A stretch of DNA of 64,000 nt from Pedobacter cryotolerans (GTDB lineage Bacteria > Bacteroidota > Bacteroidia > Sphingobacteriales > Sphingobacteriaceae), in the NCBI RefSeq assembly GCF_005116475.1, contig NZ_SWBO01000002.1:1-64000 (forward strand), given 5' to 3'. The notes under the pieces are model-generated. The model saw only the letters and a program-made list of their open reading frames with translations, was not told the DNA's origin and did no database searches. The position numbers were made by a program, and so were the translations under genes. Shown one piece after another: positions 9,560 to 19,478 of the stretch. How positions within the stretch are numbered: position 1 is the first letter of the stretch; each line of letters begins with the position of its first letter.

Positions 9560-10981
9560 CTAGCGTTGTTTTTTATCGAAAAAATCGGTGAGTTGATACA
9601 TTTGCAGATTAAGTTCTTTCATTTTATCAACCAAAGGCGAATAAGGTTGATAATCGTTATTTAAAATTCCTTTATTTGCGTTGGTATTTGATGGCTCTGC
9701 TCCTTTTTGATCTGGATCATTGTCCATATATTTAAACCAATGCCAGCCAATACAATTTTTAGATTCAATTAAACCAAGGGTGAAGTTTTGGTAAAATAAA
9801 CCTCTGTCGTTTTGTGTTTTAACCACCCATCCTGCACCTGCGGTATTGCCCAAACCAGAATCATCTGCTTTTACATACCATTCGGTAATTAGAAAAGATT
9901 TGCCAGACCAGTTTGCCCAGTTTGCCATTTCGGCCTGATTTGGCGTCCAAGCGTTGTAATAATTCATCGAAATTGCATCGATATATTTACCTGCTGAACG
10001 CCACAATGGCTCCCATTTACTTTGCTGACCATGAAACCTACATCCCAAATACATGTGATTGGGATCGTATTTTTTTATTGCTTTAGAAACTATTGAAAAG
10101 TACTTATCAGCCACTACAGACAAAAATTCAAGTCGATTGGCATCGCTAAGTTTATTGGCATCAATCCCTCTTTCATCAATCCATTTTTTGGCAATCAAAT
10201 AACCGGGATCATTCTTATCTTTTAACGTTAAGTAACCGTCTAAATTTTTAATGCCCAGCGGCATTTCATTATCAGAAAAATAGCCAAACAAATTAGGATC
10301 ATCTTTATAGGCCAATAGTTTTTTAGCATGTCCATCACAAAACTCTTCAAACTGAGGATCGAAAACGAAGATGACGTTATTTGGATAACCTTTATGCCCA
10401 GGTACCACATAAGTTCCTCCCCTTTTATCGCCATAAGCACTCATAAAATCGAGGTTGATGGTGTAAGCTAATGGTTTTGTTTTTTGTAGGGGAGAATTGG
10501 TAATCACATTTGTATTAGACCATGCGCCAACCCCATTAAAGCCATTTTCCTTTAAGTAATTTTGCGTTTTTGCAATCCATTCTTTTTCATCACTATACTG
10601 TTTACCAAATGCATTTTTATTTCTCTCTGATGAGCCATAATTAACAGCCACAACAGCATTATGCAAAAATAAATGTCCTTTCGGATCGATAGCCCACCAT
10701 CTGCCATCAATTTTTTTAGTGTGATAAAAACCCGTAGCTTTTTCTTTACGATCTAATCTGCCACCGTAAACATCGTTTTTAATTGTTTTAGCTTTAAACC
10801 CTGTTAAACTATTCAGTGTTCTTGTTAAAAATGGCTTATAAGGAGTAAAATAAGCATTTACTGAAGAATTTTTCTCTACTTTTCTAGCATCAACTTTTAG
10901 CTTAAAATCTAAACTATCCTGAGCATTGAGTGATACGATCGAGAGCGTAAATAATCCAATAACCAATCCAAATTTTTTCAT
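9560..10981 (-). CDS. Clan GH-A glycoside hydrolase, agarase (GH50)-like, specificity unknown
   Basis: A 473-residue secreted protein (signal peptide ending SLNA) with a TIM-barrel glycosidase core. The N-terminal part has GRWWAIDPKGHLFLHNAV, a pattern shared with agarase-annotated proteins. The likely acid/base is Glu239 in GYFSDNEMPLG and the likely nucleophile is Glu367 in FLITEWYVKADDSG; ISMNYYN lies between them. The C-terminal WHWFKYMDNDPDQKG closes the barrel. No other agar-related gene is present, so agarose is an unlikely substrate. In this locus it may act on a uronate- or xylose-containing glycan. I cannot place it in a CAZy family without a search. Confidence 0.7.
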   Translation of the reverse strand: MKKFGLVIGLFTLSIVSLNAQDSLDFKLKVDARKVEKNSSVNAYFTPYKPFLTRTLNSLTGFKAKTIKNDVYGGRLDRKEKATGFYHTKKIDGRWWAIDPKGHLFLHNAVVAVNYGSSERNKNAFGKQYSDEKEWIAKTQNYLKENGFNGVGAWSNTNVITNSPLQKTKPLAYTINLDFMSAYGDKRGGTYVVPGHKGYPNNVIFVFDPQFEEFCDGHAKKLLAYKDDPNLFGYFSDNEMPLGIKNLDGYLTLKDKNDPGYLIAKKWIDERGIDANKLSDANRLEFLSVVADKYFSIVSKAIKKYDPNHMYLGCRFHGQQSKWEPLWRSAGKYIDAISMNYYNAWTPNQAEMANWANWSGKSFLITEWYVKADDSGLGNTAGAGWVVKTQNDRGLFYQNFTLGLIESKNCIGWHWFKYMDNDPDQKGAEPSNTNANKGILNNDYQPYSPLVDKMKELNLQMYQLTDFFDKKQR

Positions 10982-10982
10982 G

Positions 10983-12812
10983 TTATTTATATTTAGCTTG
11001 CATTTGCTTATAATAATCTTGTAGCACGAAAAAAGCTTTTTTCTTCTTTCCTGTTTCGCTAATTAAGCCCTTTCGGTTCCAAAAATTTTGGTAAACAGGG
11101 TGCTGTCTTCTGGGTGATCTAAAATCTGCCAAAATCCATGGGGTCATGCCTCTTAATGCATCAATTTTACTTAACAGGATAATTTGATTTTTGTATAATG
11201 CCTCTTGATATTCTTCACTCCAACGGGTATTCTCATCTGCATGAAAACCTCCTAAGGCATCGCCCCCAAACTCGGTAATTACTACAGGTTTATTGTATTT
11301 AATATCGAAATTGTAACTGGTAATTTCACTTGGTGTGCCACCCCAATACCAACCTGCGTATTCATTAAAACTTACCAAATCTATTTTATCTCCCAATGGA
11401 TCATTTAAGATAATGGTTTTACCTTCTCTATGCACTTCTAAAGCTGCTGCAACTAAACGTGTATCATCTAAACCTCTGGCTGTTTCGGCCAAGTTGCTCA
11501 TAAAACTTAGTCTTGGCGAGCTCAATGGCGTTTCGTTTCCAATAGACCAAACAATTACGCTTGCTCTATTTTTATCTCTTACAATTAAATCGGTAAGTTG
11601 TTGTTTTGCATTGGCATAAGTACCAGGATTTTCCCAACTTATAGTCCAGTAAACTGGCACTTCTGCCCAAACTAATAAACCCATTTCATCAGCCAATCGA
11701 ACCATTTCTTCGTTATGCGGATAATGAGCTAAACGCACATAATTACAATTCATGTCCTTTGCCCATTGCAACATCATTCGCATATCGCCTTCAGAACGTA
11801 ATCTGCCAGCCAATAAAGGGTTTTCATCATGGATAGAAATTCCTCTTAAAAAGATAGATTTACCATTTAGCAAGATATTATTTTCTTTAGTTTCTATTGT
11901 TCTAAAGCCAATTTTGTCTTGCAGCGTTTCTGTGGCCGATTTTATGGTAACCGCGTAAAGTTTAGGGTTTTCTGGCGACCAAAAATTTAGCCTATTCCAC
12001 TGAAATTGTTCACTAATTTTACCTTCGCTATCTGTTGTAAACTTTTTTTCTAATTTCAATTCAGGAATAGTAAGGGTAATTTCTTGTCCGGCAGTGGCAT
12101 CTTCCAATTTCACATCTAATTTTAAGGTGTTGTTGCTACCTTTAATCAATTGTAGTTTATAATCTTGGATATAATGATTTGGCAGTTCTGCTAAAAACAC
12201 ATCTCTGGTAATGCCTCCATAATTCCACCAATCTGTATTTACGGTTGGTATTTCATCAGGTTTCCTAGTGTTATCAGCTTTAACAACTAAAGAGTTTTCA
12301 CCTGCTTTTAGTTTATCGGTTACATCAAATTGAAAAGGTGTAAATCCACCTTTGTGTATACCTAATTTTTTACCATTTAAATATACATGAGCTTCATAAT
12401 TTACTGCACTAAAATACACCAAGTATTTCTTCCCCTTTTCAGGCTGTGCATTAAACTTACGCCTTAACCAAACTGTACCTTCATACAATTCTAGCTTTTC
12501 CGATTGCGAATTCCAGTCGCCAGGTACATTCATTTGTGGAGATAAATCAAAATTGTATTCAATCAACTCTGTTTTATTTTTTTGAACTTTATCATCATAA
12601 AAACCGCCAGAACCTGATTTAGACTGATCAAAGGGATCATGCCTGTAATCGTAAAATCCGTTCTCATAAGGATCTACAATATAATTCCATTTGCCATTGA
12701 GGCTGAGGATTTTACGAGATTGTATATTTTGTATAGAGTTAACTTGAGCGTAACTGAATGTGGTAAGAAGGGAAAAGCAGATGATGAGTACTCTATTTTT
12801 TAATTTTAGCAT
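10983..12812 (-). CDS. GH2 beta-glucuronidase
   Basis: GH2 domains appear in order: signal peptide to about 22, jelly-roll sugar-binding domain (WLRRKF, VYLNGKKLG, FDVTD), immunoglobulin-like domain to about 300 (IGFRTIE), and TIM barrel with NGKSIFLRGISIHDE, RLAHYPH, acid/base Glu427 in WSIGNETP and nucleophile Glu514 in VITEFGGD. Near the end, WNRKGLI supplies Asn579-x-Lys581. This NxK motif marks true beta-glucuronidases because it binds the uronate carboxylate. At 609 residues it matches E. coli GusA in length. It would release glucuronic acid from oligosaccharides in the periplasm, feeding the UxuA pathway. The promoter-proximal position in the enzyme block fits a core role. Confidence 0.88.
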   Translation of the reverse strand: MLKLKNRVLIICFSLLTTFSYAQVNSIQNIQSRKILSLNGKWNYIVDPYENGFYDYRHDPFDQSKSGSGGFYDDKVQKNKTELIEYNFDLSPQMNVPGDWNSQSEKLELYEGTVWLRRKFNAQPEKGKKYLVYFSAVNYEAHVYLNGKKLGIHKGGFTPFQFDVTDKLKAGENSLVVKADNTRKPDEIPTVNTDWWNYGGITRDVFLAELPNHYIQDYKLQLIKGSNNTLKLDVKLEDATAGQEITLTIPELKLEKKFTTDSEGKISEQFQWNRLNFWSPENPKLYAVTIKSATETLQDKIGFRTIETKENNILLNGKSIFLRGISIHDENPLLAGRLRSEGDMRMMLQWAKDMNCNYVRLAHYPHNEEMVRLADEMGLLVWAEVPVYWTISWENPGTYANAKQQLTDLIVRDKNRASVIVWSIGNETPLSSPRLSFMSNLAETARGLDDTRLVAAALEVHREGKTIILNDPLGDKIDLVSFNEYAGWYWGGTPSEITSYNFDIKYNKPVVITEFGGDALGGFHADENTRWSEEYQEALYKNQIILLSKIDALRGMTPWILADFRSPRRQHPVYQNFWNRKGLISETGKKKKAFFVLQDYYKQMQAKYK

Positions 12813-12882
12813 AGTATGGTGATGAGATTTTTAAGTATAATATCAACAGCTAATAGAACCTACGAGCTGTTGATTTTTAGTG

Positions 12883-14640
12883 TTAATAACCTGTATTCTG
12901 GCCAAGTTTAGGTGATCTGTTTAATTCGTTTTGCGAAATTGGATAAAGGTAATTTCTGGCTGCAAATACTCTATTATCAACAGTAAAACGAGTATAGGTA
13001 AAAGTTGTTGCCGTAATTGGCGTAATTCTCATGCCTGTAACTGGTCCGTTAAAAGTAGTTTCGCCTTCTTTCCATCTACGTACATCAAAAAAGCGATGCT
13101 CTTCAAAACTAAGTTCTACTCTGCGTTCGTTTCTAATTCTTTTGCGCAATTCAATTTGGGTTGGCGCTACATAAGCATTACCTGCCGGATTTGTAGTTTG
13201 CAAAGCTGGCATTGCCACACCAGCTCTTGCCCTAACCAAATTAACAACCCTTAAAATTTCTGTAAGCTGAGCAGTTCCTTGAGCTTCATTTAGTGCTTCA
13301 GCATAATTTAATAAAACCTCTGCATATCTAAAGAAAATCCAAGGGCGACGAATATTTGTAGTTGTACCTGCCCAAGATGCACTCTCGCTTAAATACTTAC
13401 GCATGTAATAGCCTGTTTTAGTTGCATTTACATTTAACCCCAAACCGTCTTTACCGCCAACAAAAGTTTCTACAGGGCGAGATTTAAAATTGGTAGCTGC
13501 TATTGCAGGTTGTACCGAAGCCGAGTTAAATAATACCGTAAAACCTAAACGTGGGTCTCTGTTGGTATAAGGTGCGTTTGCATTGTAACCAGAAGTACCA
13601 TCAGAAATTGGTTTGCCTGTAGTTCTCATCTCGAAAGCATCAACAAATTCTTGTGTTGGGTTAGTGCGACCATTTGCACCATCGTAACTAATTGGCGCAT
13701 TATTGGTTTCGATAGCTGTGGTATTTAATGTTGCAGTGGCAAAAATTGTTTCGTTATTAAATGCTCCAGCAGTATTCCACAACCAAATGTTTGGGTAAGA
13801 ACTATAAATACCATGTTTGCCGGTATCCATAATTCGTTTGGCCGCATCAGCAGCTGCTTGCCATTTTACTAAACTGTTGGTGGTATTGTATTGCGGACTA
13901 GCAGCATACAACAATAATCTGGCTTTTAAAGCCATTGCTGCAGTTTGCGTTGCTCTACCTCTATCAACTGTTCTCCACTCAACTGGTGATAATGGTAATC
14001 TTGAAATAGCTGCTTCACAGTCATCTGAGATTTGTTTAACACATTCATCGAAAGTATTTCTTGGTAAATCTAACTCATCGTTAACTGATAAAGTTTTGGT
14101 TACGATGACATAACTACCATAGCGTTTTAACAATTCGAACTGGAAAAATGCCCTTAAAAAATAAGCCTGACCCAATAAACGTTGTATTTGAGCATCATAA
14201 GTTTGGTTTGCTGCTACATTTGCAGGCAAAACTTCATCAATGGGAATAATTGCACTTCCATTTGCTTTTTCTAAAAACATGTTCGCCTTGCGAATACCAG
14301 TATACATATCCGTATACACATCATCAACTGTTCTGGCGGCATTCCATGTACCATTTGTAAAAGTGTTAATGCCCGAATTTAAATTTGAATTAACCGCCTC
14401 ATCAGTTGCAGATGCCAATAGTGCGCCATCGCCCAAATTATATCGATCTGAGAGTGATGCATAAACATTGTTCAAAAAATTTCTGGCATAATCTGGATTT
14501 GCCCACAATTGAGCCTCAGTAACATCGTTTGTTCCACTGAATGATCCATCCTGAAGAAATTTATCTTTTTCGCATCCTGCTGAAATTAAAATTGCAGCGA
14601 GGAATATATAGCATATATTTTTTTTCATCTTCTTAATCAT
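12883..14640 (-). CDS. susD: SusD-like glycan-binding lipoprotein (second pair)
   Basis: A RagB/SusD outer-membrane lipoprotein of 585 residues. The N-terminus IKKMKKNICYIF...ISAGCEKDKF has a lipobox (SAGC). The SusD core is seen in YFLRAFFQFELLKRYG, ALKARLLLYAASPQYN, FFRYAEVLLNYAEALNEAQG and the C-terminal RIRNERRVELSFEEHRFFDVRRWK, LYPISQNELNRSPKLGQN. It caps the SusC channel encoded immediately upstream and binds oligosaccharide. The TAATG junction with that gene (stop and start overlap by one base at 14640) shows translational coupling. It is followed after about 70 bp by the GH2 gene. Confidence 0.95.
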   Translation of the reverse strand: MIKKMKKNICYIFLAAILISAGCEKDKFLQDGSFSGTNDVTEAQLWANPDYARNFLNNVYASLSDRYNLGDGALLASATDEAVNSNLNSGINTFTNGTWNAARTVDDVYTDMYTGIRKANMFLEKANGSAIIPIDEVLPANVAANQTYDAQIQRLLGQAYFLRAFFQFELLKRYGSYVIVTKTLSVNDELDLPRNTFDECVKQISDDCEAAISRLPLSPVEWRTVDRGRATQTAAMALKARLLLYAASPQYNTTNSLVKWQAAADAAKRIMDTGKHGIYSSYPNIWLWNTAGAFNNETIFATATLNTTAIETNNAPISYDGANGRTNPTQEFVDAFEMRTTGKPISDGTSGYNANAPYTNRDPRLGFTVLFNSASVQPAIAATNFKSRPVETFVGGKDGLGLNVNATKTGYYMRKYLSESASWAGTTTNIRRPWIFFRYAEVLLNYAEALNEAQGTAQLTEILRVVNLVRARAGVAMPALQTTNPAGNAYVAPTQIELRKRIRNERRVELSFEEHRFFDVRRWKEGETTFNGPVTGMRITPITATTFTYTRFTVDNRVFAARNYLYPISQNELNRSPKLGQNTGY

Positions 14641-17600
14641 TAAAATTTCAAGTTTAAACCGAATGAATAGATTTTCATATAAGGATATGATGAATTGTAA
14701 CCTGATTCTGGTAGTTCAGGATCGATATCCAAATCGCCCAATTTATCAAAGGTTAACAAGTTTAAACCACCTACATAAAATCTCAATTGTTGAAGTTTTA
14801 GTTTCTTTACAAATGCATCTGGTAATGAATAACCTAGCTCGATATTTTTCAATCTTAAAAAATCGCCAGAGCGGATCCAAAAATCTGAGTTAACCGTATT
14901 GTTCCCTCTATCTGCCAATAACAATCTAGGGAATGGTGCATTCGGATTTGATGGTGTCCATCTATCTACGCTGTATTGATTTAAAAATCCGTTGTTGGTA
15001 TTGCCTGCATTAACCAATTGTTGAATAGTAATTGAGCTACCTAATGTTCCTTGCAATAAAAAATTTAAATCGAAACCTTTTACAGCAACGCCAGCTCCAA
15101 AACCATAAACAGATTTTGGCACGAAGTTAAAATCGGTTTTAACACGATCTAAATCATTGATAATTCCATCTCCATTTTGATCTACGTACCTGATATCTCC
15201 CGGTTTAACTTCTCTCGAAAAAAGTTGAGTTGGGGCGGCATCTATCTCTGCTTGAGTTTGAAAAATACCATTAGAAATTAACATGCTGTTAATGTAACCA
15301 GCTCCTGTAGTTGCCGTTGCAGCTGGTGAAATTACACTCGAAATTGGTCTGCCTAAAGCTTTTTGATATTCTGGTAAATTTGCAGCTTCGTTAATAGCTA
15401 AAATTTTACTCACCTGATAAGTATAGTTACCAAACAAATTCAAGTTAACTTCACCAATCTTTTTATTGTAATTGATACCAGTTTCGAAACCTTTGTATGA
15501 TGCTTGACCTTCATTAACAAAAATTAAATTTTGGCCTAAAATATTCGGCAATAAAGATCCTGTAGTTAAATCTTTTCTGTTTTCGTAAAAGTAATCGGCA
15601 CTAATTGAAAGTGATTGTTTAAATATTTTAGCATCAAAGCCAATACTCGATTTGTAGGCTTTTTCCCATGTTAAAAAAGGATTTGCTAAAGCCAATTGTG
15701 CAGAACCACCTACACCAGTATATCCTGTGCCAAACGTGTAGCCAGTTGAGCTTCTCGCAAAGAAATCATTAAAAGCAAATCTTCTGGCACTGCCAATTGC
15801 ATCATTACCAACTAAGCCAAATGAACCTCTAATTTTTAAGAAATCAAGAAAACTTGATGAATTTTTCATGAAATCTTCATCCGAAATGATCCATCCTGCT
15901 GAAACTGCCGGAAAGAAACCAAATCTTCTGCCAACCGCAAAGTTTTCTGAACCAGAATAACCAGCCGTTAAATCCATAAAATAGCGTTGCTTAAATCCAT
16001 AAGTCATCCGACCAGAAATACCTTGGCGTTTTACATCCAAGTTTCCGAATGTAGAATAAACTTGTCTAGATACTCGCGTACTAAATTTGATATCATGATC
16101 TCCAAAAGTTCTATCATAATCAAAACCTGCCCAAAACTCACTTTTTCTAATATTGCCAGAAAAACTGTTAGCCTGATAATCTACTTTATTGGCAGTACCA
16201 TAGGTTTGATATAAGCCAGTTGGCAACAGTTCTGATGTTTCATAAGTTTGAGAAAAACCCGAACGATAGGCACCAGAAATATCATAAGCATAAAAAAGCT
16301 CTGCTGTTAATCCTTGTAAAATGCCATTCATTTTTTGTCTGGCACTAATGGTAGCAATCATATTTCTAACCAAATCAGTACTGGCTCCACGTGCCTCTAG
16401 CATCGCTTTAGGATTGCTAGTCTGGAAAATGGAAGTTCCGCCATAAGAACCATTAGGGTTTAATACCGGAAAAGCATTTGCTGGAGTACTGTATACAGCA
16501 TTTAAAAATGGACCAGTACCTTGGTTAGGGAAAGTTAAATTGGTAATTCTCCCGCCAATATCTAAAGCAACATCCAGATTTTTATTAACATGTAAATCTA
16601 AATTGGTACGTAAATTATACCTGCTAAAATTCGTGTTTGCATCGTAGGTTTCGTTAAAACCACCTTTGTAAAAGCCACCTTGTTGGTAAGCACTTAGCAA
16701 AGTATAATATTTGATAAATGCGTTACCACCACTTACACTTGCCACATAACGTTGTGTTGGTGCAACAGATTTGGTAAAATCTTTTACAAAATTATTGTTT
16801 GGATATTTGATCGGATCTGAACCTGTTTGATAAGCTTGCAAAGCGGTAGCATCGTAAATTGCTGTACCGCCACTATTAATTGAGGCTTCGTTGTATAAGG
16901 TTGCATAGCTAAAAGCATCAAGCGGACTTGCAATATTCAATGGAGCTTGTAAGCCTGCTTGCCCATCAAAAGTAACTTTTGTAGATGTAGCACTACCTCT
17001 TTTGGTTTTAACATAAATTACACCATTTGCGGCATACATGCCATACCAAGCTAAAGTTGCAGCATCTTTAAAAACACTTACACTTTCTATTTCACCTAAA
17101 TCCATTGCGGTAAAACTACGCTCTATCCCATCCACCAAAATTAAGGGCTCTTGGTTACTGTTATAAGATGATCTTCCCCTAATTAAAAAGCTCGATTCAT
17201 CGTAACCTGGTTGCTGAGAACCGCTTGGGTAGATATTTAATCCCGGTAGGCGACCTGTAAAAACATTAGTTAATGATGAGGATGGAATTTGAGGTAAGTT
17301 TTCGGCGCTAATGGTGCTGATAGAAGCTGTAACTTCTCTCTTTTTTCTTACCCCAAATGGGATATATACCAAGTCATCGTCTCCAGCATCTATTAATGAT
17401 TTTGCTAAAGTAATGGAAACATTATTCACTTCGCCAGCTGGCTTATAAACTGTACCGTAACCAATCATTTTAAAAACCAATACATCACTTGTAGAGGTTT
17501 CAATGGTATATTCGCCATTGGCATTGGTATTTACTGTTCTATTTTTTTTATCTTCTTGAATAGAAATAGCCACACCAGGTAATGGATTTTTATCCTGATC

Positions 17601-17717
17601 AATTACTTTTCCTTTAATGGTAATTTGTTCATCGGGGTTTTGTTGCCCATAAACATGCAGTACAGCCATCCATAAAAATAGCAGACATACGATATATTTT
17701 GATTTTGATAATTTCAT
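14640..17717 (-). CDS. susC: SusC-like TonB-dependent outer-membrane transporter (second pair)
   Basis: A SusC/RagA TonB-dependent porin of about 1025 residues from the start at 17717 (MKLSKSKYIVCLLFLWMAV), chosen over an upstream in-frame ATG at 17765 because it gives a clean signal peptide and no overlap with the upstream susD. It has a carboxypeptidase-regulatory-like domain (ITIKGKVIDQDKNPLPGVAISI), a plug with GRLPGLNIYPSG, FLIRGRSSYNSNQEPLILVDGIERSF and VFKDAATLAWYGMYAANGVIYVKTKRG, and a barrel ending IYSFGLNLKF. The usual VVVGYGTQ segment is replaced by LVYIPFGVRKKREVTAS, as in a divergent SusC subgroup. It imports oligosaccharides using TonB energy. Confidence 0.95.
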   Translation of the reverse strand: MKLSKSKYIVCLLFLWMAVLHVYGQQNPDEQITIKGKVIDQDKNPLPGVAISIQEDKKNRTVNTNANGEYTIETSTSDVLVFKMIGYGTVYKPAGEVNNVSITLAKSLIDAGDDDLVYIPFGVRKKREVTASISTISAENLPQIPSSSLTNVFTGRLPGLNIYPSGSQQPGYDESSFLIRGRSSYNSNQEPLILVDGIERSFTAMDLGEIESVSVFKDAATLAWYGMYAANGVIYVKTKRGSATSTKVTFDGQAGLQAPLNIASPLDAFSYATLYNEASINSGGTAIYDATALQAYQTGSDPIKYPNNNFVKDFTKSVAPTQRYVASVSGGNAFIKYYTLLSAYQQGGFYKGGFNETYDANTNFSRYNLRTNLDLHVNKNLDVALDIGGRITNLTFPNQGTGPFLNAVYSTPANAFPVLNPNGSYGGTSIFQTSNPKAMLEARGASTDLVRNMIATISARQKMNGILQGLTAELFYAYDISGAYRSGFSQTYETSELLPTGLYQTYGTANKVDYQANSFSGNIRKSEFWAGFDYDRTFGDHDIKFSTRVSRQVYSTFGNLDVKRQGISGRMTYGFKQRYFMDLTAGYSGSENFAVGRRFGFFPAVSAGWIISDEDFMKNSSSFLDFLKIRGSFGLVGNDAIGSARRFAFNDFFARSSTGYTFGTGYTGVGGSAQLALANPFLTWEKAYKSSIGFDAKIFKQSLSISADYFYENRKDLTTGSLLPNILGQNLIFVNEGQASYKGFETGINYNKKIGEVNLNLFGNYTYQVSKILAINEAANLPEYQKALGRPISSVISPAATATTGAGYINSMLISNGIFQTQAEIDAAPTQLFSREVKPGDIRYVDQNGDGIINDLDRVKTDFNFVPKSVYGFGAGVAVKGFDLNFLLQGTLGSSITIQQLVNAGNTNNGFLNQYSVDRWTPSNPNAPFPRLLLADRGNNTVNSDFWIRSGDFLRLKNIELGYSLPDAFVKKLKLQQLRFYVGGLNLLTFDKLGDLDIDPELPESGYNSSYPYMKIYSFGLNLKF

Positions 17718-17755
17718 AATTGAATAAAATCTTATTGCGTAATTGAATAGACAGC

Positions 17756-19477
17756 TTACTCCCAACCAGGATTTTGAGTTAATACTCCTTTACTTTTAAA
17801 AATCTCTGGGCGAGGAATTGGGTAAAGGTTTTGGCGCTCATTCCATGTTTTTTGGAAATTGTTACCTAAAGTGAATACAGTGTAAGTGAAAGACCCATTG
17901 CTGTTTCTAAACACATCCATTCCTTTCATAGGCACACCAATAGTAGTTGCGCCAATTTTCCAGCGCATAATATCGTACCAACGGTGATCTTCAAAAGCCA
18001 ATTCAATAGCACGCTCATGTCTAATTGCTTCACGCATTTCTGCTGTAGTCATGTTGTCTTTTAAACCATAGCCATAAACTCCAGTACCACGAGCAATACC
18101 TGCTCTTTGGCGAATAAGTACTAGCGCATTGTAAACGCTAGCATCTGGCGCTGATAAAAATTCATTTTGTGCCTCTGCATAATTTAATAAAACTTCCGCA
18201 TAGCGGAAATAAATGTAATTGAGCAAGGTGGTACTGCCACCAACAGTTCTATAAACTTCTGGCCAGTATTTTTTACAATAATATCTTGTTGCTGTATAGG
18301 TGATATTTCTCGGATCCCAATCTACACCATAACTTAAGTTTGGCGCTGTACCTGTTGCCCACATTTGGATTCTTCTTCCCTGCCAAGGTAAATCGTTATA
18401 AATAATATTGGCATAAAAACGTGGCTCTCTACCTACATACGGAGTTGCTGCATTGTAACCAGATGTTGGGTCTGTAATTGGCTTTCCATTAGCCATTTCA
18501 TACATATCTACGTGGTTTTGTGTTGGGTTCATTTGGCCTTGTGCACCTCCAGAACCTGGAGACATCGAAAAATCCTGCATCATTTCTCCAGCTAAAGGGG
18601 TATTACCTTTAATTCTGATCATGATGTATTCTGGCGAGTTTGGAACGTTTAAAATATCTGCATAAGTTGGTTGTAATGCATATCTACCATCCATTAATAC
18701 CAAAGATGCATCAGCCGCTGCTTTCCATTTTGCTTTATCACTCGATGGATTATTTAAAGGACTGGCTGCATAAAGTAATACACGAGCTTTTAAAGCTTGT
18801 GCCGCTCCAATTGTTGGCCTGCCATAGTTAGATGTGCTATAATCTTCGTCATTTCCTAATTTAGTTACCGCTACTTCTAAATCTGCCAATATATAATCTG
18901 TAATTTCTTGAAAGGTTTTTCTTGGCAAGTTGATGTCTTCATTTACTTCATAAACCTTATCAATTAATGGTACACCACCAAATCTTTTGGTTAGTTCGAA
19001 ATAAGACATGGCACGAATAAATCGCATTTCTCCTTCAACACGTTTAGGATCGAAAATTGGAACAGTTGCGTTTGGAGAAGGTGGAACATCATTGATTTTA
19101 GCCAACATTTTATTGGTAATGGCTATGCCTTTATACATTCTTTCCCAGATATCTCCAATATCATTTAAAGAGGCTTGTGTAGAATGCTCGTGGTACAAAC
19201 CACGATTTAATGAAGTAACTGTTCCTTCTGAATTACCAGAAACTGCCTCATCTGAAGCTTGAGCCACACAACCCCGGTGATCGTTAAAGCGTACATATTT
19301 ATGGATAAGATAGTTATAAGCGTTATCTGCAAATCTTGCAGCCAGTGCAGGGTTAGCGAAAATTTCTTCCTCGCTAATGGCTACACCTGGTGTTCTTTCT
19401 AAAAAGTCTTTTTTGCAAGATACAAAGCCGACAGTAATTAAAAAGACTAGTATAGTTTTGATATATTTTTTCATCAT
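17756..19477 (-). CDS. susD: SusD-like glycan-binding lipoprotein (first pair)
   Basis: A 573-residue SusD family lipoprotein; the lipobox Cys lies in VGFVSCKKDFLERTPG. Core features are FIRAMSYFELTKRFGGVPLIDKVY, ALKARVLLYAASPLNNP, YFRYAEVLLNYAEAQNEF and MREAIRHERAIELAFEDHRWYDIMRWK, with LYPIPRPEI near the end. It starts 2 bp after the stop of the first susC gene, so the two form a standard pair. It shares only family-level similarity with the second SusD, so the two pairs probably bind different parts or sizes of the same glycan and are not a recent duplication. Confidence 0.95.
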   Translation of the reverse strand: MMKKYIKTILVFLITVGFVSCKKDFLERTPGVAISEEEIFANPALAARFADNAYNYLIHKYVRFNDHRGCVAQASDEAVSGNSEGTVTSLNRGLYHEHSTQASLNDIGDIWERMYKGIAITNKMLAKINDVPPSPNATVPIFDPKRVEGEMRFIRAMSYFELTKRFGGVPLIDKVYEVNEDINLPRKTFQEITDYILADLEVAVTKLGNDEDYSTSNYGRPTIGAAQALKARVLLYAASPLNNPSSDKAKWKAAADASLVLMDGRYALQPTYADILNVPNSPEYIMIRIKGNTPLAGEMMQDFSMSPGSGGAQGQMNPTQNHVDMYEMANGKPITDPTSGYNAATPYVGREPRFYANIIYNDLPWQGRRIQMWATGTAPNLSYGVDWDPRNITYTATRYYCKKYWPEVYRTVGGSTTLLNYIYFRYAEVLLNYAEAQNEFLSAPDASVYNALVLIRQRAGIARGTGVYGYGLKDNMTTAEMREAIRHERAIELAFEDHRWYDIMRWKIGATTIGVPMKGMDVFRNSNGSFTYTVFTLGNNFQKTWNERQNLYPIPRPEIFKSKGVLTQNPGWE

Positions 19478-19478
19478 T

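Noticed and set aside
1335-12000. Open frames on the + strand opposite the PUL genes (for example 5360-5599, 6951-7214, 11335-11619)
   Set aside because: They lie entirely within well-supported genes of the other strand, have no family motifs, and are expected chance frames in AT-rich DNA.
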